This document shows, piece after piece, positions 11,401 through 41,732 of a stretch of 64,000 bases of DNA. A program made the translations under genes and the position numbers. Position 1 is the stretch's first letter, and every line of letters starts with the position of its first letter. The stretch is taken from the NCBI RefSeq assembly GCF_001039355.2, contig NW_019774958.1:1001582-1065581 (forward strand), given 5' to 3'. A model generated the notes under the pieces. The model was not told the DNA's origin. It worked only from the letters and a program-made list of their open reading frames with translations, and searched no databases. This DNA is from Lingula anatina (Eukaryota > Brachiopoda > Lingulata > Lingulida > Lingulidae).

Positions 11401-12069
11401 TTATGTGATGAATGTGGCATTTTAGACACTGATTCTGTGATCTCTGATGGAAGGTGACTTTGCAGTTATGGTAATGAACATTTTACAAATAACAGTGCCA
11501 CCGCAAATGGGCTGTACTAAAAGGGAAACATGTTTCCATAGCAGTTATAATAATATCAAGTTTGCTGTTGAGGCTCAACTAAGAGTACAAATAAAGAATA
11601 AAAATTCTTTCACTTCGCTTAGTTGGAAAAAATATCCTTTGCAGTCTTTGCTGATAGACTGCTTTGACTTACAAGTAATTGGTCTTGTGAAATGCCCCCC
11701 CCCCCTCTCCACAATAGTTTTAGTTTTTAACCCGTAGATGTGTCTTCAAGCCTCAGTCAGGTAAGTGGTATTGGCACAGTGATAGTTGCTAGTGTGCAAG
11801 AAAAATGAGCAAATAAAAGATAAGGAGACTGATTTTTTTTCCTATTTTGTTTGTCAAAATTTTATGGGTAATATGGTGGCTAACAGTTGATTATTGATTT
11901 CAAACCTGTCTAGTGGTGGATATTTGCCTGGTGTTGGACCTGATATAGAGTTTAAAATGTTATAAATTTATAATAACATGTAGGAGTCGCTCCCTTTTTT
12001 CATATTTGGTGGGTCACATCAGTCATCACCCAGTTTATTTCCATTCTTTTTTTTTAGTGTTGGGGGAGG
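8484..12069. other. Repeat-rich intergenic DNA or 5' intron
   Basis: I see no supported coding exon. Several AG/GTAAG-like donors occur (10736, 11198, 11762), and alternative noncoding first exons are possible but unsupported. A degenerate TIR-like element lies around 8700-8956 (GCGGATCCAGGG... to ...CTAAATCTACCACTG). Confidence 0.45.
9445..10110 (+). repeat. Four degenerate tandem units, about 115-230 bases apart
   Basis: A core similar to CTGAGGTTAAAATGTGGGAC, followed by ATTGTCAGCATGATGAAAGC and then a T/G-rich stretch ending in AGTCAC, recurs near 9449, 9677, 9803 and 9991. The copies are diverged and have indels, suggesting an old local amplification. Confidence 0.75.
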
Positions 12070-12667
12070 GGGGGGGGAGAGGGGGAAGAACAAGAGCACA
12101 ATTTGTTTTGCCCCTTTCTCTTGGTAGATGGAAATCATGAAATTTTGAATTATGGGTATTTCATTTTTATCAATACACTTTAGAAATACTATATGGTTGT
12201 AATTTACATTTGAAAACTTTTATCAATAGATTAATATGTAGTGAGATCCACATCTCAAATATGCTCAGACAGAAAGGCAGACATATAACATTTGTTAAAG
12301 CTGCCCCCCCTCCCCCTCCACTGACAGCCTCCTTTTGTTATTTGGTGTAGTTTTTTTTATAGAAAAGAAAAGAAAAAGAAGACAGAAAAAAAAACTGTCA
12401 CAAGTTTGTTTAAGTACATAACCAGTGTTTGAAGATTATGAACTTATGATCTACAGGCAATCTTAAACCACCTTTTGGAGTATTGATGTAGTTAAAAAAG
12501 TACCTGAGGAAAAAAACTTCTTCACCATTGATCTTAAATGTAAATATGTAAACAATCCTATATTGTGTAATTGATGACTTTGGCACAGTAAAGTTGTGAG
12601 GAAAGTGTAGTATTTCTTGTAGTAAGTAAGATGTTAATTTACAAGGAGAAGATGTACAAGGAGGAGA

Positions 12668-12850
12668 TTACAGATTGGTGTCATTCTTAAATATCTTGTT
12701 GTGATGTAGTATTTCTAGTTACTAATTGAGTTGTTTAAATAATAAGACAAGATTAAATCAAGTTAAAACTTAAAGAGGTATACAGTTAGGTGTCATTCTT
12801 AAATACTACTGTGATGTAGTATTTCTAGTTAATTATTGATTCATTTAAGA
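12668..12850 (+). repeat. Local tandem duplication (GTGTCATTCTTAAATA unit)
   Basis: Two diverged units of about 115 bases, each containing GTGTCATTCTTAAATA and GATGTAGTATTTCTAGTTA, lie side by side. Both are also present in the second haplotype near 18190-18370, so the duplication is older than the split of the two copies. Confidence 0.6.
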
Positions 12851-13874
12851 CAGATATAGGCAGGTTGCAATAAGTACATTAATGAAGCTGGGAAAACAAT
12901 CACTATCATAAATTGAGACCTGCAAATTAGTTGCCAAGGAAATATCCAATGTCTGGATGTTGAAGAAATAAATATATGTCAGCTTTGTGTTTAGTATCAA
13001 TTTTTGTTTTTAAACACCTGTTAGAGAATATTTGAAGTGTTTACCCTAGCCTAGTAGTATGTTTAACAGGAGGGATATTGATAAGAAAAAGTGGATAGAG
13101 AGAGAGAGAGAGAGACTTACTAGTAATATGATATAATTAATCTTGACTAGTCAGAAATTGTGATATGAGACCAAGCCCTGCAGTTACAATTCATTTCACC
13201 CTCTAGAATTACATAACAAAGGTGAAGGAACACACCAAAAATGAGAATTGTACATAAGGCTCGCTACACGTCATACCCCTGTTTACAAAAGCGTCCCATA
13301 TATTGCCCCCCTGGTTTTACCTGACCTTGATATTGACACTGGTTTGGACGTAGCCTAGTTTGCGCCCTCAGATTGTAGTGTCAATGGCAATGTAATGTGA
13401 TATGGTCACATATCTTCCACTGTACATTATACACGCTGGCTGCACCTCAGGTACTGAAGGGAGTTAAATATTCAGGCCTTTGCCTGGTTCTTCTTCCGTG
13501 TCCTTTTGGGTCTTTTGTTCAGTGCTCATTTTGGTGGATTTATATAAGTAGCTCCAATAGGCTGCTGCTGGGTATAGTAATAAGCAGTTGACTTCTGTCA
13601 AGACAGGAAAGGTGCTGTGTACTTCAGTACATCAAATGGGTAATAGAGGGGTAAGTGGGTTAATACAACTGTACTGTATGGAGCTTATTATGAAATTTAA
13701 AAGCACCTGGTGGGTTGCTTCCACTTTATGTGATATATACATTTACTGTAGGATTTAAGAAGATCAGTAAACAAATTATTTTCTGCTCAGACTCACCTTG
13801 TGGAAAGACTGGACAGATACTTAGGCTGTATTCAGAACAGCAGAGTGACTGGTCTGTTACTGTTAATGTTACAC

Positions 13875-13876
<2 letters not shown>

Positions 13877-13946
<70 letters not shown>
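13877..13946. repeat. (TA)n microsatellite
   Basis: A pure TA run of about 70 bases. In the other haplotype this site carries a MITE, a shorter TA run and a GATA run (19381-19626). Confidence 0.95.
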
Positions 13947-13949
<3 letters not shown>

Positions 13950-14804
13950 CAGCTGATACTTTTGAAATTGTAAAAGTATACTTTTTGGATTTTAAAATGC
14001 ACCTAGTGGGTTATTTAACAGCAGTATATGCGGTAGTTAAATGTCCTAGATTTTTATCATATATAAATCTGTAGGAATTGACTCAGATAATGCAGTAATT
14101 TATTTGCACTGGCTATTGGTATTTTGGAGTACCAACAAGACACCTTTGGTCATGGGGGAGAAGCAGAAACCTTCGGCAAAATATCATTGTTTTTCAAACA
14201 CTGTATCGGTGATGGCACATGAAGAAGATGGTGCAATGTAACTTTATAAGTTAAATGTGAAATGCATTAGTTTAGTTTAGGTGAAAAACTAATTAAATCT
14301 TACCATCAGATATACTCTATTTATCTTGAAAGTGAGTAGATACCCTATCAGGGTGTTAGAGTTCAATGTGTTTGATATCTAAGGCCGCAGTCACACTGAC
14401 CAAACAGATCCAACCTGATACGACCCACCTGCGGCCGCTATCTGCAGCTCTGGTGGTAGTCCAACAGGGCAGAAAGGATTTTTTGAAATAATATTCCTAG
14501 CAGTAATTTCCAGAAATATGACACAAAAGTACAATCTTAATTTCTTGCAGTCATGCCGAGCAAATGTTAACTTCTGATTAAAATTCTGTAAAAATTGACA
14601 ACGGTACATGTAGAACGAATGGTGTTAAACCTTCTTTGAGCTAGTGTGAACATCTCTGAGTTATAAATGAATGACATTATCAATAAAAGCCTTGTGACAA
14701 GTTCACGCTCACAAAAGTGTCATTGTATCAAAGTTCAGGTTATATAAATTTATGACCATTGATGATAATGCAGTTCACTTTCTGTTTCTTTTCCAAATTG
14801 GCAG

Positions 14805-14880
14805 AGTTTGGCAAGGTTTAAGAAATTTCCGGTAAAGCTGGCTGCAGGGTCTGGGAGTCATCTAGCAGAAACATTTGACA
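14805..14880 (+). other. Candidate ABCB 5' UTR exon, haplotype 1
   Basis: A strong pyrimidine tract and GCAG acceptor precede this 76-base stretch, and the donor ACA/GTAAATG follows it. The same signals are kept in the second copy at 20490-20563, which is 2 bases shorter. A 2-base allelic indel argues that the exon is noncoding, although in this copy it can be read in frame with the next exon as a Lys-rich peptide ending at a TGA near 15150. Confidence 0.4.
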
Positions 14881-15007
14881 GTAAATGAACAAATTTAATT
14901 AATTTTACTGACCCCCTCTCAAGTTTAAATGGAAGTAGGGATTGGTCAGCACTTGTCAGTGCCATGGACGGTGCATTAAATGTTGATATTGGTGTTTTAT
15001 TTTTCAG

Positions 15008-15446
15008 ATAAATTCAAGTCTTTGGGAGTATTGAAAGAGATAAAGAAGAATACTAGGAAACAGGCTGACATTTATTGTGGAAAAAACAGCAGGAGAATTC
15101 TTAGTGAAAGCGCCCAGATCAAAATTAAGAAGAAGAAAAATCAAAAGTGAAACCCTATGTGGAATTAAAATATTAAGAAGGAAAACTCCAACAGCTGAGG
15201 AATATATGTGATAAAATATAACATACCATTTATTTTAGTTTTATACCCATTGCTACCTCTGAAAAAAATCAGAACCAAATAACTACAACATTTATGAGAA
15301 GTCTTCTTTATTTATCATTTATTGAGTTAAGTGTATTAATCCCAGAAGCCAACCTGAAAAGGTGACTGTACTTAAAAAAATTGTCTTTCATCAGTCAACT
15401 TTATCAGTTGTATGTTTTGTAAGAAAAACTTAAAAAACAACTCAGC
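15008..15446 (+). other. ABCB 5' UTR part of the first coding exon, haplotype 1
   Basis: The acceptor TTTATTTTTCAG at 15007 opens an exon that runs without a good donor to the ATG at 15447 and on to 15721. Short upstream ATGs occur (for example ATGTGA near 15206), which could reduce translation of the main frame. The same structure is at 20691-21129. Confidence 0.55.
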
Positions 15447-15721
15447 ATGAAGGAAAAAGAGCATAAAAATCCCAACAGTATAGAACTGATGGGTTACATA
15501 CCAGCACAACCCCAGTCAGATTCAAATGGAGAAATAAAACAAAATAACAATTCAAAAAGAAACGGCGAGCCTCACTACACACATCACCGTGTAGACTTTA
15601 AGGATGAGGATGATGATGATGGAGGATTTACGGAGATTCCTTTAAATGGAAGAGCGGACCCCATGTCTTCACAGCCTGCAGATCATACTGAGGTGGATGT
15701 AGAGGTGAAACAACCCAAGTG
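15447..15721 (+). CDS. ABCB first coding exon, haplotype 1 copy
   Basis: It encodes residues 1-92 of the ABCB transporter: a hydrophilic cytosolic N-terminus with an acidic DEDDDD run, ending KQPKW at the donor AAGTG/GTGAGTAC in phase 2. The copy at 21130-21404 differs by a few residues (DDDD/DDDE, PMSS/PASS, PADH/PVDH). No downstream ABCB exon follows it before the N at 17588, so here it is an orphan exon. I interpret it as the other allele. Confidence 0.8.
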
Positions 15722-15830
15722 GTGAGTACTGTTATTACTCTTAAATTTCACACACCTTATAGTTACTGTAGTATAAGTTACAGTTAGTGGTGGTTGTCCT
15801 GGCAATTGCTTTCCCAAACTTTTTGTATAG

Positions 15831-15935
15831 AGAGAGAGAGAGAGAGGGGGAGGGGGGAGGAAGACACACAGAGAGAGGGGAGAGAGAGAGGAAGGGAGAC
15901 ACAGAATGAGAGAGAGGAAGGGAGAGAGAGAGTTA
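15831..15935 (+). repeat. (GA)n-rich microsatellite
   Basis: GA repeats with GGGA interruptions follow the first coding exon's donor. The matching tract in the other copy (21512-21770) is much longer and contains a 25-N gap. Confidence 0.95.
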
Positions 15936-16814
15936 ATGATTTAACAATACTGTACATGTACATAATAATATTTTGTACCTAATCACCATGGCTTTGGTAC
16001 ATTTGACTATCTATATGTATACAAACATATTTGCTTTATATTCATCATCAATATTGTGGTACAATGTGGCCTTATGTAAAGTCCTGTCATATGAATGGAT
16101 TGTTATCTGTATACAGTACTAGTACATGTTATCTATCTTCAGTTGACATCACTGCCATGTGAGCCTGATAGTGCATTTCATAACTACAGACTAGGTTATC
16201 TAATTAAAGTCAGAATTAAGAAATTGAAATACTCTATGAGTTCAGTTTTGATTGCATTTTTATGTACAGACACAGATGTGTCTGTACATATAGCCATCAT
16301 CTGCGTCTGTCGTCGCCGTCGGCGCCGTCGTGCACTTTTACCGATAACACGATAAGTGGAACACCGTTTTTGCTTTATAGAAGTTATAGAAGTTATAGAA
16401 GTTATGCTGTTTTATCACATTTCCTCAGATTCAATTATTAGGCATGTGAACAGTCTCATTATTTAACTAATAAGATACGTAAAAGTGTTTGTTTGATATT
16501 TCCTGCATCTTTACAACATTGTTAATTGATTGTGTAAAAATGATGGTAAACTTCTTATCGTGTATTGTGTAATAAAGTGTCAAAAATGGTAATAAACTCA
16601 TCATTGCAGTTTGTCAGATTCAATCATCCACTATGTTCAGAATCTCAGAATGGAGGAAATTGGACATTAAACACTGTTCTATTGATTTTTTTCCCATCTC
16701 ATCAATTTTCTTAGTTGGTCATATAAAAATGGCAACAAACTGTTTATTTTGTTTTATGTTAAAAAAATGTTAAAAATGGAAATAAACCCATTTCAGAACA
16801 GTGCTGTCTTGTTT

Positions 16815-17587
16815 ACATTTTGGCATTTTTAAGATGTGACTTTGAAGTTTCATGAGCCTGCAGACCTTTGCTAATCACATTTTCTGAATATCCATGATAC
16901 TAATATTTTATGATTAAAAATTGATGGTCATTATGCTGTTAAACATTATGTAATATTGCATCAAAATTTGAAGAAACCCCTATTTTGGGCACTGCTCCCA
17001 TGATGACCATTTAAGAAAAACCATGTCACTTACTGTTTTCAAACTTACAGGAAAGAAACATAGGGCTAAAATACAGCTTCAGTAGGCAATGCAGTCTGTT
17101 TGGTAATTTTTTCTGGCAGTTAAATAGTTTTTTGTGAAAATTTAATTTTTCACATATTGGCATTTTCAAGGTGTGACTTTGAAGTTCCATGAGCCTGCAG
17201 ACCTTTGCTAGTCACGTTTTCTGAATGTTCATGTTACTAATATTCTATTAATAAAAATTGATGGTCATTATGCTGTTAAACATTATGTAATATTGCATCA
17301 AAATTTGAAGAAACCCCTATTTTGGGCACTGCTCTCATAATGACCATTTAACAAAAATCACGTCAATTACTGTTCTCAAACTTACAGGAAAGAAACATGG
17401 GTCTAAAATACAGCTTCAGTTGGCAATGCAGTCTGTTTGGTAATTTTTTCTGGCAGTTAAACAGTTATTTGTGAAAATTTAATTTTTCACATATTGGCAT
17501 TTTCAAGGTGTGACTTTGAAGTTCCATGAGCCTGCAGACCTTTGCTAGTCACGTTTTCTGAATGTTCATGTTACTAATATTCTATTA
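16815..17587 (+). repeat. Tandem array with a 337-base unit, cut off at a contig end
   Basis: The landmark GTTAAACATTATGTAATATT recurs at 16938 and 17275, and TGAGCCTGCAGACCTTTGCT recurs three times. The array stops abruptly at the N at 17588. It is absent from the other haplotype, where sequence matching 16260 continues directly into the ABCB intron. Confidence 0.85.
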
Positions 17588-17588
17588 N
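17588..17588. other. Single-N contig join
   Basis: One unknown base separates the satellite array at left from sequence at right that jumps back to a match of 12070. A one-base gap of this kind is an assembly mark, not a measured gap length. Confidence 0.85.
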
Positions 17589-19386
17589 GGGGCAGAGGGG
17601 AAGAACAAGAGCACAGTTTGTTTTGCCCCTTTCCCTTGGTAGATGGAAATCATGAAATTTTGAATTATGGGTATTTCATTTTTATCAGTACACTTTAGAA
17701 ATACTATATGGTTGTAATTTACATTTGAAAACTTTTATCAATAGATTAATATGTAGTGAGATCCACATCTCAAATATGCTCAGACAGAAAGGCAGACATA
17801 TAACATTTGTTAAAGCTGTCCCCCCCTCCCCCTCCACTGACAGCCTCCTTTTGTTATTTGGTGTAGTATTTTTATAGAAAAGAAAAAGAAGACAGAAAAA
17901 AAAACTGTCACAAGTTTATTTAAGTACATAACCAGTGTTTGAAGATTATGAACTTATGATCTACAGGCAATCTTAAACCACCTTTTGGAGTATTGATGTA
18001 GTTAAAAAAGTACCTGAGGAAAAAAACTTCTTCACCATTGATCTTAAATGTAAATATGTAAACAATCCTATATTGTGTAATTGGTGACTTTGGCACAGTA
18101 AAGTTGTGAGGAAAGTGTAGAATTTCTTGTAGTAAGTAAGATATTAATGTACAAGGAGAAGATCTGTCCACACAAGCGTAAGATATGACTGAAGAGATTA
18201 CAGATTGGTGTCATTCTTAATTATCTTGTTGTGATGTAGTATTTCTGGTTACTAATTGAGTTGTTCAAATAATAAGACAAGATTTAACTTAAAGAGGTAT
18301 ACAGTTAGGTGTCATTCTTAAATATCCTACTGATGTAGTATTTCTAGTTAATTATTGATTGGTTTAAGACAGATATAGGCAGGTTGCAATAAGTACATTA
18401 ATGAAGCTGGGAAAACAATCACTATCATAAATTGAGACCTGCAAATTAGTTGCCAAGGAAATATCCTATGTCTGGATGTCAAAGAAATAAATATATGTCA
18501 GCTTTGTGTTCAGCATCAATTTTTGCTAAAAAAAAAAAAAAAACAAACACCTGTTAGAGAATATTTTTAATGTTTACCCTACCCTAGTAGTGTGGCTAAC
18601 AGGAGGGATATTGATAAGATTAAGTGGATAGAGAGAGACTTACTAGTAATATGATATAATTAATCTTGACTAGTCTAGTCGGCCAAGCCCTGCAGTTACA
18701 ATTCATTTCACCCTCTAGAGTTACATAACAAAGGAACGCACCAAAAATGAGTATTGTACATACTGTGTGCTACATGTCATACCCCTGTTTACAAAATCGT
18801 CCCATATATTGCCCCCCTGGTTTTACCTGACCTTGTTATTGACACTGGTTTGGACGTAGCCTAGTTTGCGCCCTCATATTGTAGTGTCAATGGCAATGTA
18901 ATGTGATATGGTCACATATCTTCCACTGTACATTATACACGCTGGCTGCACCTCAGGTACTGAAGGGAGTTAAGTATTCAGGCCTTTGCCTGGTTCTTCT
19001 TCCGTGTCCTTTTGGGTCTTTTGTTCAGTGCTCATTTTGGTGGATTTATATAAGTAGCTCCAATAGGCTGCTGCTGGGTATAGTAATAAGCAGTTGACTT
19101 CTGTCAAGACAGGAAAGGTGCTGTGTACTTCAGTACATCTAATGGGTAATAGAGGGGTAAGTGGGTTAATACAACTGTACTGTAAGAGCTTATTATAAAA
19201 TTTAAAAGCACCTGGTGGGTTGCCTCCACTTTATGTGATATATACATTTACTGTGGGATTTAAGAAGATAAGTAAACAAATTATTTTCTGCTCAGACTCA
19301 CCTTGTGGAAAGACTGGACAGATACTTAGGCCACATTCAGAACAGCAGTGACTGGTCTGTTACTGTTAATGTTACACAGGGATATA

Positions 19387-19554
19387 CAGGCCCATAGCCA
19401 GTAAATTCAAAAGGGGGGTTCTTTTTCTGAAAAAGTGGACCTTTAACAATGAAACTTATGTGTACCTAGATCAAATTTTGCCTAAAATGGACCTTTTCCT
19501 GACAAAAGGGGTGGTTCTTTCGAACCCCCCGAACCCCCCCCTGGCTACGGGCCT

Positions 19555-19555
<1 letters not shown>
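19387..19555. mobile_element. CAGGCCC-ended MITE, present in one haplotype only
   Basis: The left end CAGGCCCATAGCCAG and right end CTGGCTACGGGCCTG are inverted repeats, flanked by GATATA on both sides. The other haplotype (13870-13880) lacks it, so the empty site is seen. The family also occurs at 41733, 43018, 53205 and 54499. Confidence 0.85.
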
Positions 19556-19590
<35 letters not shown>

Positions 19591-19592
19591 GC

Positions 19593-19626
<34 letters not shown>

Positions 19627-20489
19627 GTTCAACTGATACTTTTAAAATTGGAAAAGTATACTTTTTGGATTTTAAAATGCACCTAGTGGGTTATTTTACA
19701 GCAGTATATGCGGTAGTTAAATGTCGTAGATTTTTATCATATATAAATCTGTAGGAATTGATTCAGATAATGCAGTAATTTATTTGCACTGGCTATTGGT
19801 ATTTTGGATTACCAACAAGGCACCTTTGGTCATGGGTGAGAAATAGAACCCTTTGGCAAAATATCATTGTTTGTCAAACACCGCATCGATGATGGCACAT
19901 GAAGAAGATGGTGCAATGTAACTTTAAAAGTTAAATGTGAAATGCATTAGTTTAGTTTAGGTGAAAAACTAATTAAATCTTACCATCAGATATACTCTAT
20001 TTATCTTGAAAGTGAGTAGATACCCTATCAGGGTGTTAGAGTTCAATGTGTTTGATATCTAAGGCCGCAGTCACACTAACCAAACAGATCCAACCTGATA
20101 CGACCCACCTGCGGCCGCTATCTGCAGCTCTGGTGGTAGTCCAACAGGGCAGAAAGGATTATTTGAGTAATGTTCTTAGAGATATGACACATAAATACTA
20201 TTTTACCTGAAAGTAATACGTATTTGCAGTCACACAGCGCAAATGTTACTTTGTAATTTAAAATTTTGTAAAAACTGATGACTTACTAGTAATGTAGATC
20301 GAAGTGTGTTAAACCTTTCTGGAGCTAGTGTGAACATCTCTTGAGTTATAAATGAATGACATTATCAATGAAAGCCTTGTGACAAGTTCATGCTCACAAA
20401 AGTGCCATTGTATCAAAGTTCAGGTTATATAAATTTGTGACCACTAATGATAATGCAGTTCACTTTCTGTTTCTTTTCCAAATTGGCAG

Positions 20490-20563
20490 AGATTTAAGGT
20501 TTAAGAAATTTCTGGTAAAGCTGGCTGCAGGGTCTGGGAGTCATCTAGCAGAAACATTTGACA
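20490..20563 (+). other. Candidate ABCB 5' UTR exon, haplotype 2
   Basis: It is the counterpart of 14805-14880, with the same acceptor and donor but 2 bases shorter near its start, which breaks the frame seen in the other copy. This favours a noncoding exon. Confidence 0.4.
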
Positions 20564-20690
20564 GTAAATGAACAAATTTAATTAATTTTACTGACCCCCT
20601 CTCAAGTTTAAATGGAAGTAGGGATTGGTCAGCACTTGTCAATGCCATGGACGGTGCATTAAATGTTGATATTGCTGTTTTATTTTTCAG

Positions 20691-21129
20691 ATAAATTCAA
20701 GTCTTTGGGAGTATTGAAAGAGATAAAGAAGAATACTAGGAAACAGGCTGACATTTATTGTGGAAAAAACAGCAGGAGAATTCTTAGTGAAAGCGCCCAG
20801 ATCAAAATTAAGAAGAAGAAAAATCAAAAGTGAAACCCTTTGTGGAATTAAAATATTAAGAAGGAAAACTCCAACAGCTGAGGAATATATGTGATAAAAT
20901 ATAACATACCATTTATTTTAGTTTTATACCCATTGCTACCTCTGAAAAAAATCAGAACCAAATAACTACAACATTTATGAGAAGTCTTCTTTATTTATCA
21001 TTTATTGAGTTAAGTGTATTAATCCCAGAAGCCAACCTGAAAAGGTGACTGTACTTAAAAAAATTGTCTTTCATCAGTCAACTTTATCAGTTGTATGTTT
21101 TGTAAGAAAAACTAAAAAAACAACTCAGC
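20691..21129 (+). other. ABCB 5' UTR part of the first coding exon, haplotype 2
   Basis: It runs from the acceptor at 20690 to the ATG at 21130 and is nearly identical to 15008-15446, including the short upstream ATGs. Confidence 0.55.
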
Positions 21130-39122
<17,993 letters not shown>

Positions 39123-40142
39123 ATGCCATTGGATGATTAAGTTTTGTTAACTGTTCTCTGATTGGAATATGTGGCTCTGGTCTCTCTTCTCTCAGCTGTT
39201 TGGCTCAGAGCAGACAGTTTGATGGGTGATACCTTTGTATGTAAGGAATTGAACTATTTGTTGAATGGATTTTGTAACATCTATTTTAATTGGAACACAG
39301 CTGACACTTTCAAGAATCCTCACTTAATTTTGCTACATCTGGTTTGATTGGTTCACAGCTGACACTTATAAGGATCCTCACTTTCATGATGCATGATTGG
39401 TGAATTATTGTCAAATGGATTTTGTTACACTTATTTTGATTGGAACACAGCTGACACTTTCAAGCGTCCTCACTAAAGTGACATTTGATTGGTGGAACTC
39501 AGGGGTAGGTTTTCACGTATTCTATCTGATACATTCACAGGACAGCCACAGTAGTATGTTTTAGTGGTAATAACTACTAGAAGAGTGACTTGTGAAACCA
39601 GTTTTTGATTTCCCAATTTATTTTTGGAAGAATGTTAACAAGAACAGAGGACCTTAAACCTTGAAGGTTTGATGGCTGCATCAGCTATTATTTGCTATCT
39701 CTAATTTTGATAGCAGTACAGTTGGCACTATCATGACAGATATTTTCAAAAGAAAATTAACAGCTGTGTAAAGTGTTTAGATTGGTTTGCAGCTGACATT
39801 TTCATAAAAGTTTTGTAAAAGGACATATGATTGGCTCATATTATTATTGTCACTGGCCCTTTGATTGGACCGCAACTTACACCTTCATGACGATGAGGGA
39901 TAATTTAAAGATGTCCTGATTGGCTGGATTTACTTATGTCAAAACTTCTTTGAATGGATCATAGTCAATGCTTCACACAAAGCTCAAAAGTGAAAATATT
40001 GAGGAAGGGTGAAATTGGTAATCAGCTGACTGGGGCAGGTGGAAGAACAGCTGACAGGGCATGTTTCTGAATATTTTGTTATGTTCCCTTTGTATGAGAT
40101 GATGTTAAATATATTACTAAATCTTGACCACTGAACAATAAA
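39123..40142 (+). other. ABCB 3' UTR with repeated motif and poly(A) signal
   Basis: The region after the stop carries diverged repeats of GATTGGAACACAGCTGACAC followed by TTTCAAG and CCTCAC (near 39290, 39345, 39440 and a weaker copy near 39780). An AATAAA at 40137-40142 lies just before an A-rich tract and is the best candidate poly(A) signal. The other haplotype keeps the same layout, with AATAAA at 51620-51625. Confidence 0.6.
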
Positions 40143-41732
40143 AAACCAAAAAAACAACAACAACAACAACAAAAAAACATTATTTATATTTTTCAACCTT
40201 AAAAGTAATCATGAAATTCACTGCTAATTTGAAAGCACCTGTTTGTACACTTAACAAAGAAAAAAAAATGAAAAGCGAAATGGAGTTGCAATTGTCCATT
40301 TTGTAAAAATTAACTTATTAACCTACATTCAACTTACATTTTGTATAAATGTGTTTGTATTTTATTTTACTTTTATGAATGTTTTTTTTTTCACACTGAA
40401 GGAGTATTACACAGTTGAGCAACAGTGTCTGAAGTCTGGAAAACTGGCAGTTGGAAATGTCTGGAAGTATGATATATTGTGTTTATATTGTTCACATTCT
40501 ATACATAACTATTCAATTTATGACGATATCAAAAACAAATATGAACAGTGCTTACTGTTTTTGCTGACAGGTGGTTCACAAGTATTTTTTGTCATACGCA
40601 AAAATCACCTTCCAAGCACATGTCAGGTGGATTATATATAAAATGTCATGTTTCATGAAGAAAAGTTACCTGTAACTCTCAGTAACACTTGCTTAACAAA
40701 ATGTGATAGTTTTTCTTATATTAATGTTTTAGCACATAGCATGGACAAAGATAGTTTTGCTCATTGTACTTATACTGCTGATTCTGGATATACTGTTAAA
40801 CATAGCCGTTCTGATTTGAGGTCTGTTCAGAATGAGTTAGTACTAGAGTGACCAAGCTTGTGTGAACTAACTCCACAGGGGACCCTTGGGTCTGTGCTAC
40901 TGTTTTAGGTATTAACAATTTATTACCTCTTTTTCATGGCTAGTTAACTGGAGTGATTTTGATTGGTACTTTGAGGCTTGCGAAAGGGATACCCCCCTCC
41001 CTGAGAGTTATGACTGTTAGAACCAGTAAAACTACTGCATGATGTAAAAAGTCGCCTACTGTGTAATTGATTCAGAATTTGTTCAGTTCTTGCATAGTTA
41101 TACTGATATTTATTATTACAAAGTAACTTAATTAAGAAGCCGATCCTTGATTCATAATCAATTATTATGTTGTGTATTTTGCATAATTTTACTGATAGTT
41201 ATGTTTTTATGTTATGTTTATGTTTGATAAGATGGTAAAACAATGAATAATTTCTAATGAAAACAAATATTTATAACCACTGAGGCATGACCTTTTGAGG
41301 TAGAAATAATATGTCTAATAGGTAAAAAAAAGTATTGAAATTTTAATCTGTTTTATTTTTAGGCTTACTATGTATTCTGTTATATTAACTTATTTAATGT
41401 CCTTAACATGTTGTTTTTGTACATGAGGCTAATCAAAATAATTAGCAGGGAGTAGCTTTAAACATGTTTAGTGTATGACAAAGTGGGCACTGTTGATCTT
41501 TCAATTATTTTTCAATCAGCACTCTGTACATAGAGATAGTTCAATTGTTTGACAATAGAGGTCACCACAATAGGCCTATAATGTGACACTTATTAGAGAT
41601 GTCCATTCCCACCCACACAAATGCTTGCTAAGTTTACACAAAGCACCTCCACATTGTTTGTAGGCATGCTTATTAAGGTGTATCAATGTGCACTGTCAGC
41701 AACCCTGGTTATCTAGCTTTGTGGTCTCTTTG

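Larger units (their letters stand above)
12070..16260. repeat. Segment present twice: left copy (haplotype 1 of the ABCB 5' region)
   Basis: This block matches 17589-22098 almost base for base across intergenic sequence, the 5' UTR exons and the first coding exon. The two differ by substitutions, indels and one MITE. It forms the right part of the sequence that ends at the single N at 17588. The preferred reading is an allelic contig overlap rather than a gene duplication. Confidence 0.85.

Noticed and set aside
13397-13591. 64-codon frame present identically in both haplotypes (also 18903-19097)
   Set aside because: Identity is explained by the duplicated segment; no domain, and it lies in sequence upstream of the ABCB 5' exons.
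14381-14655. Possible MITE around GGCCGCAGTCACACT and its duplicate near 20059-20345
   Set aside because: Inverted ends are too imperfect to define borders, and no target duplication was found.
40648-40851. 67-codon frame downstream of ABCB, also open in the other haplotype
   Set aside because: No domain, differences not biased to silent sites, and it lies past the poly(A) signal.
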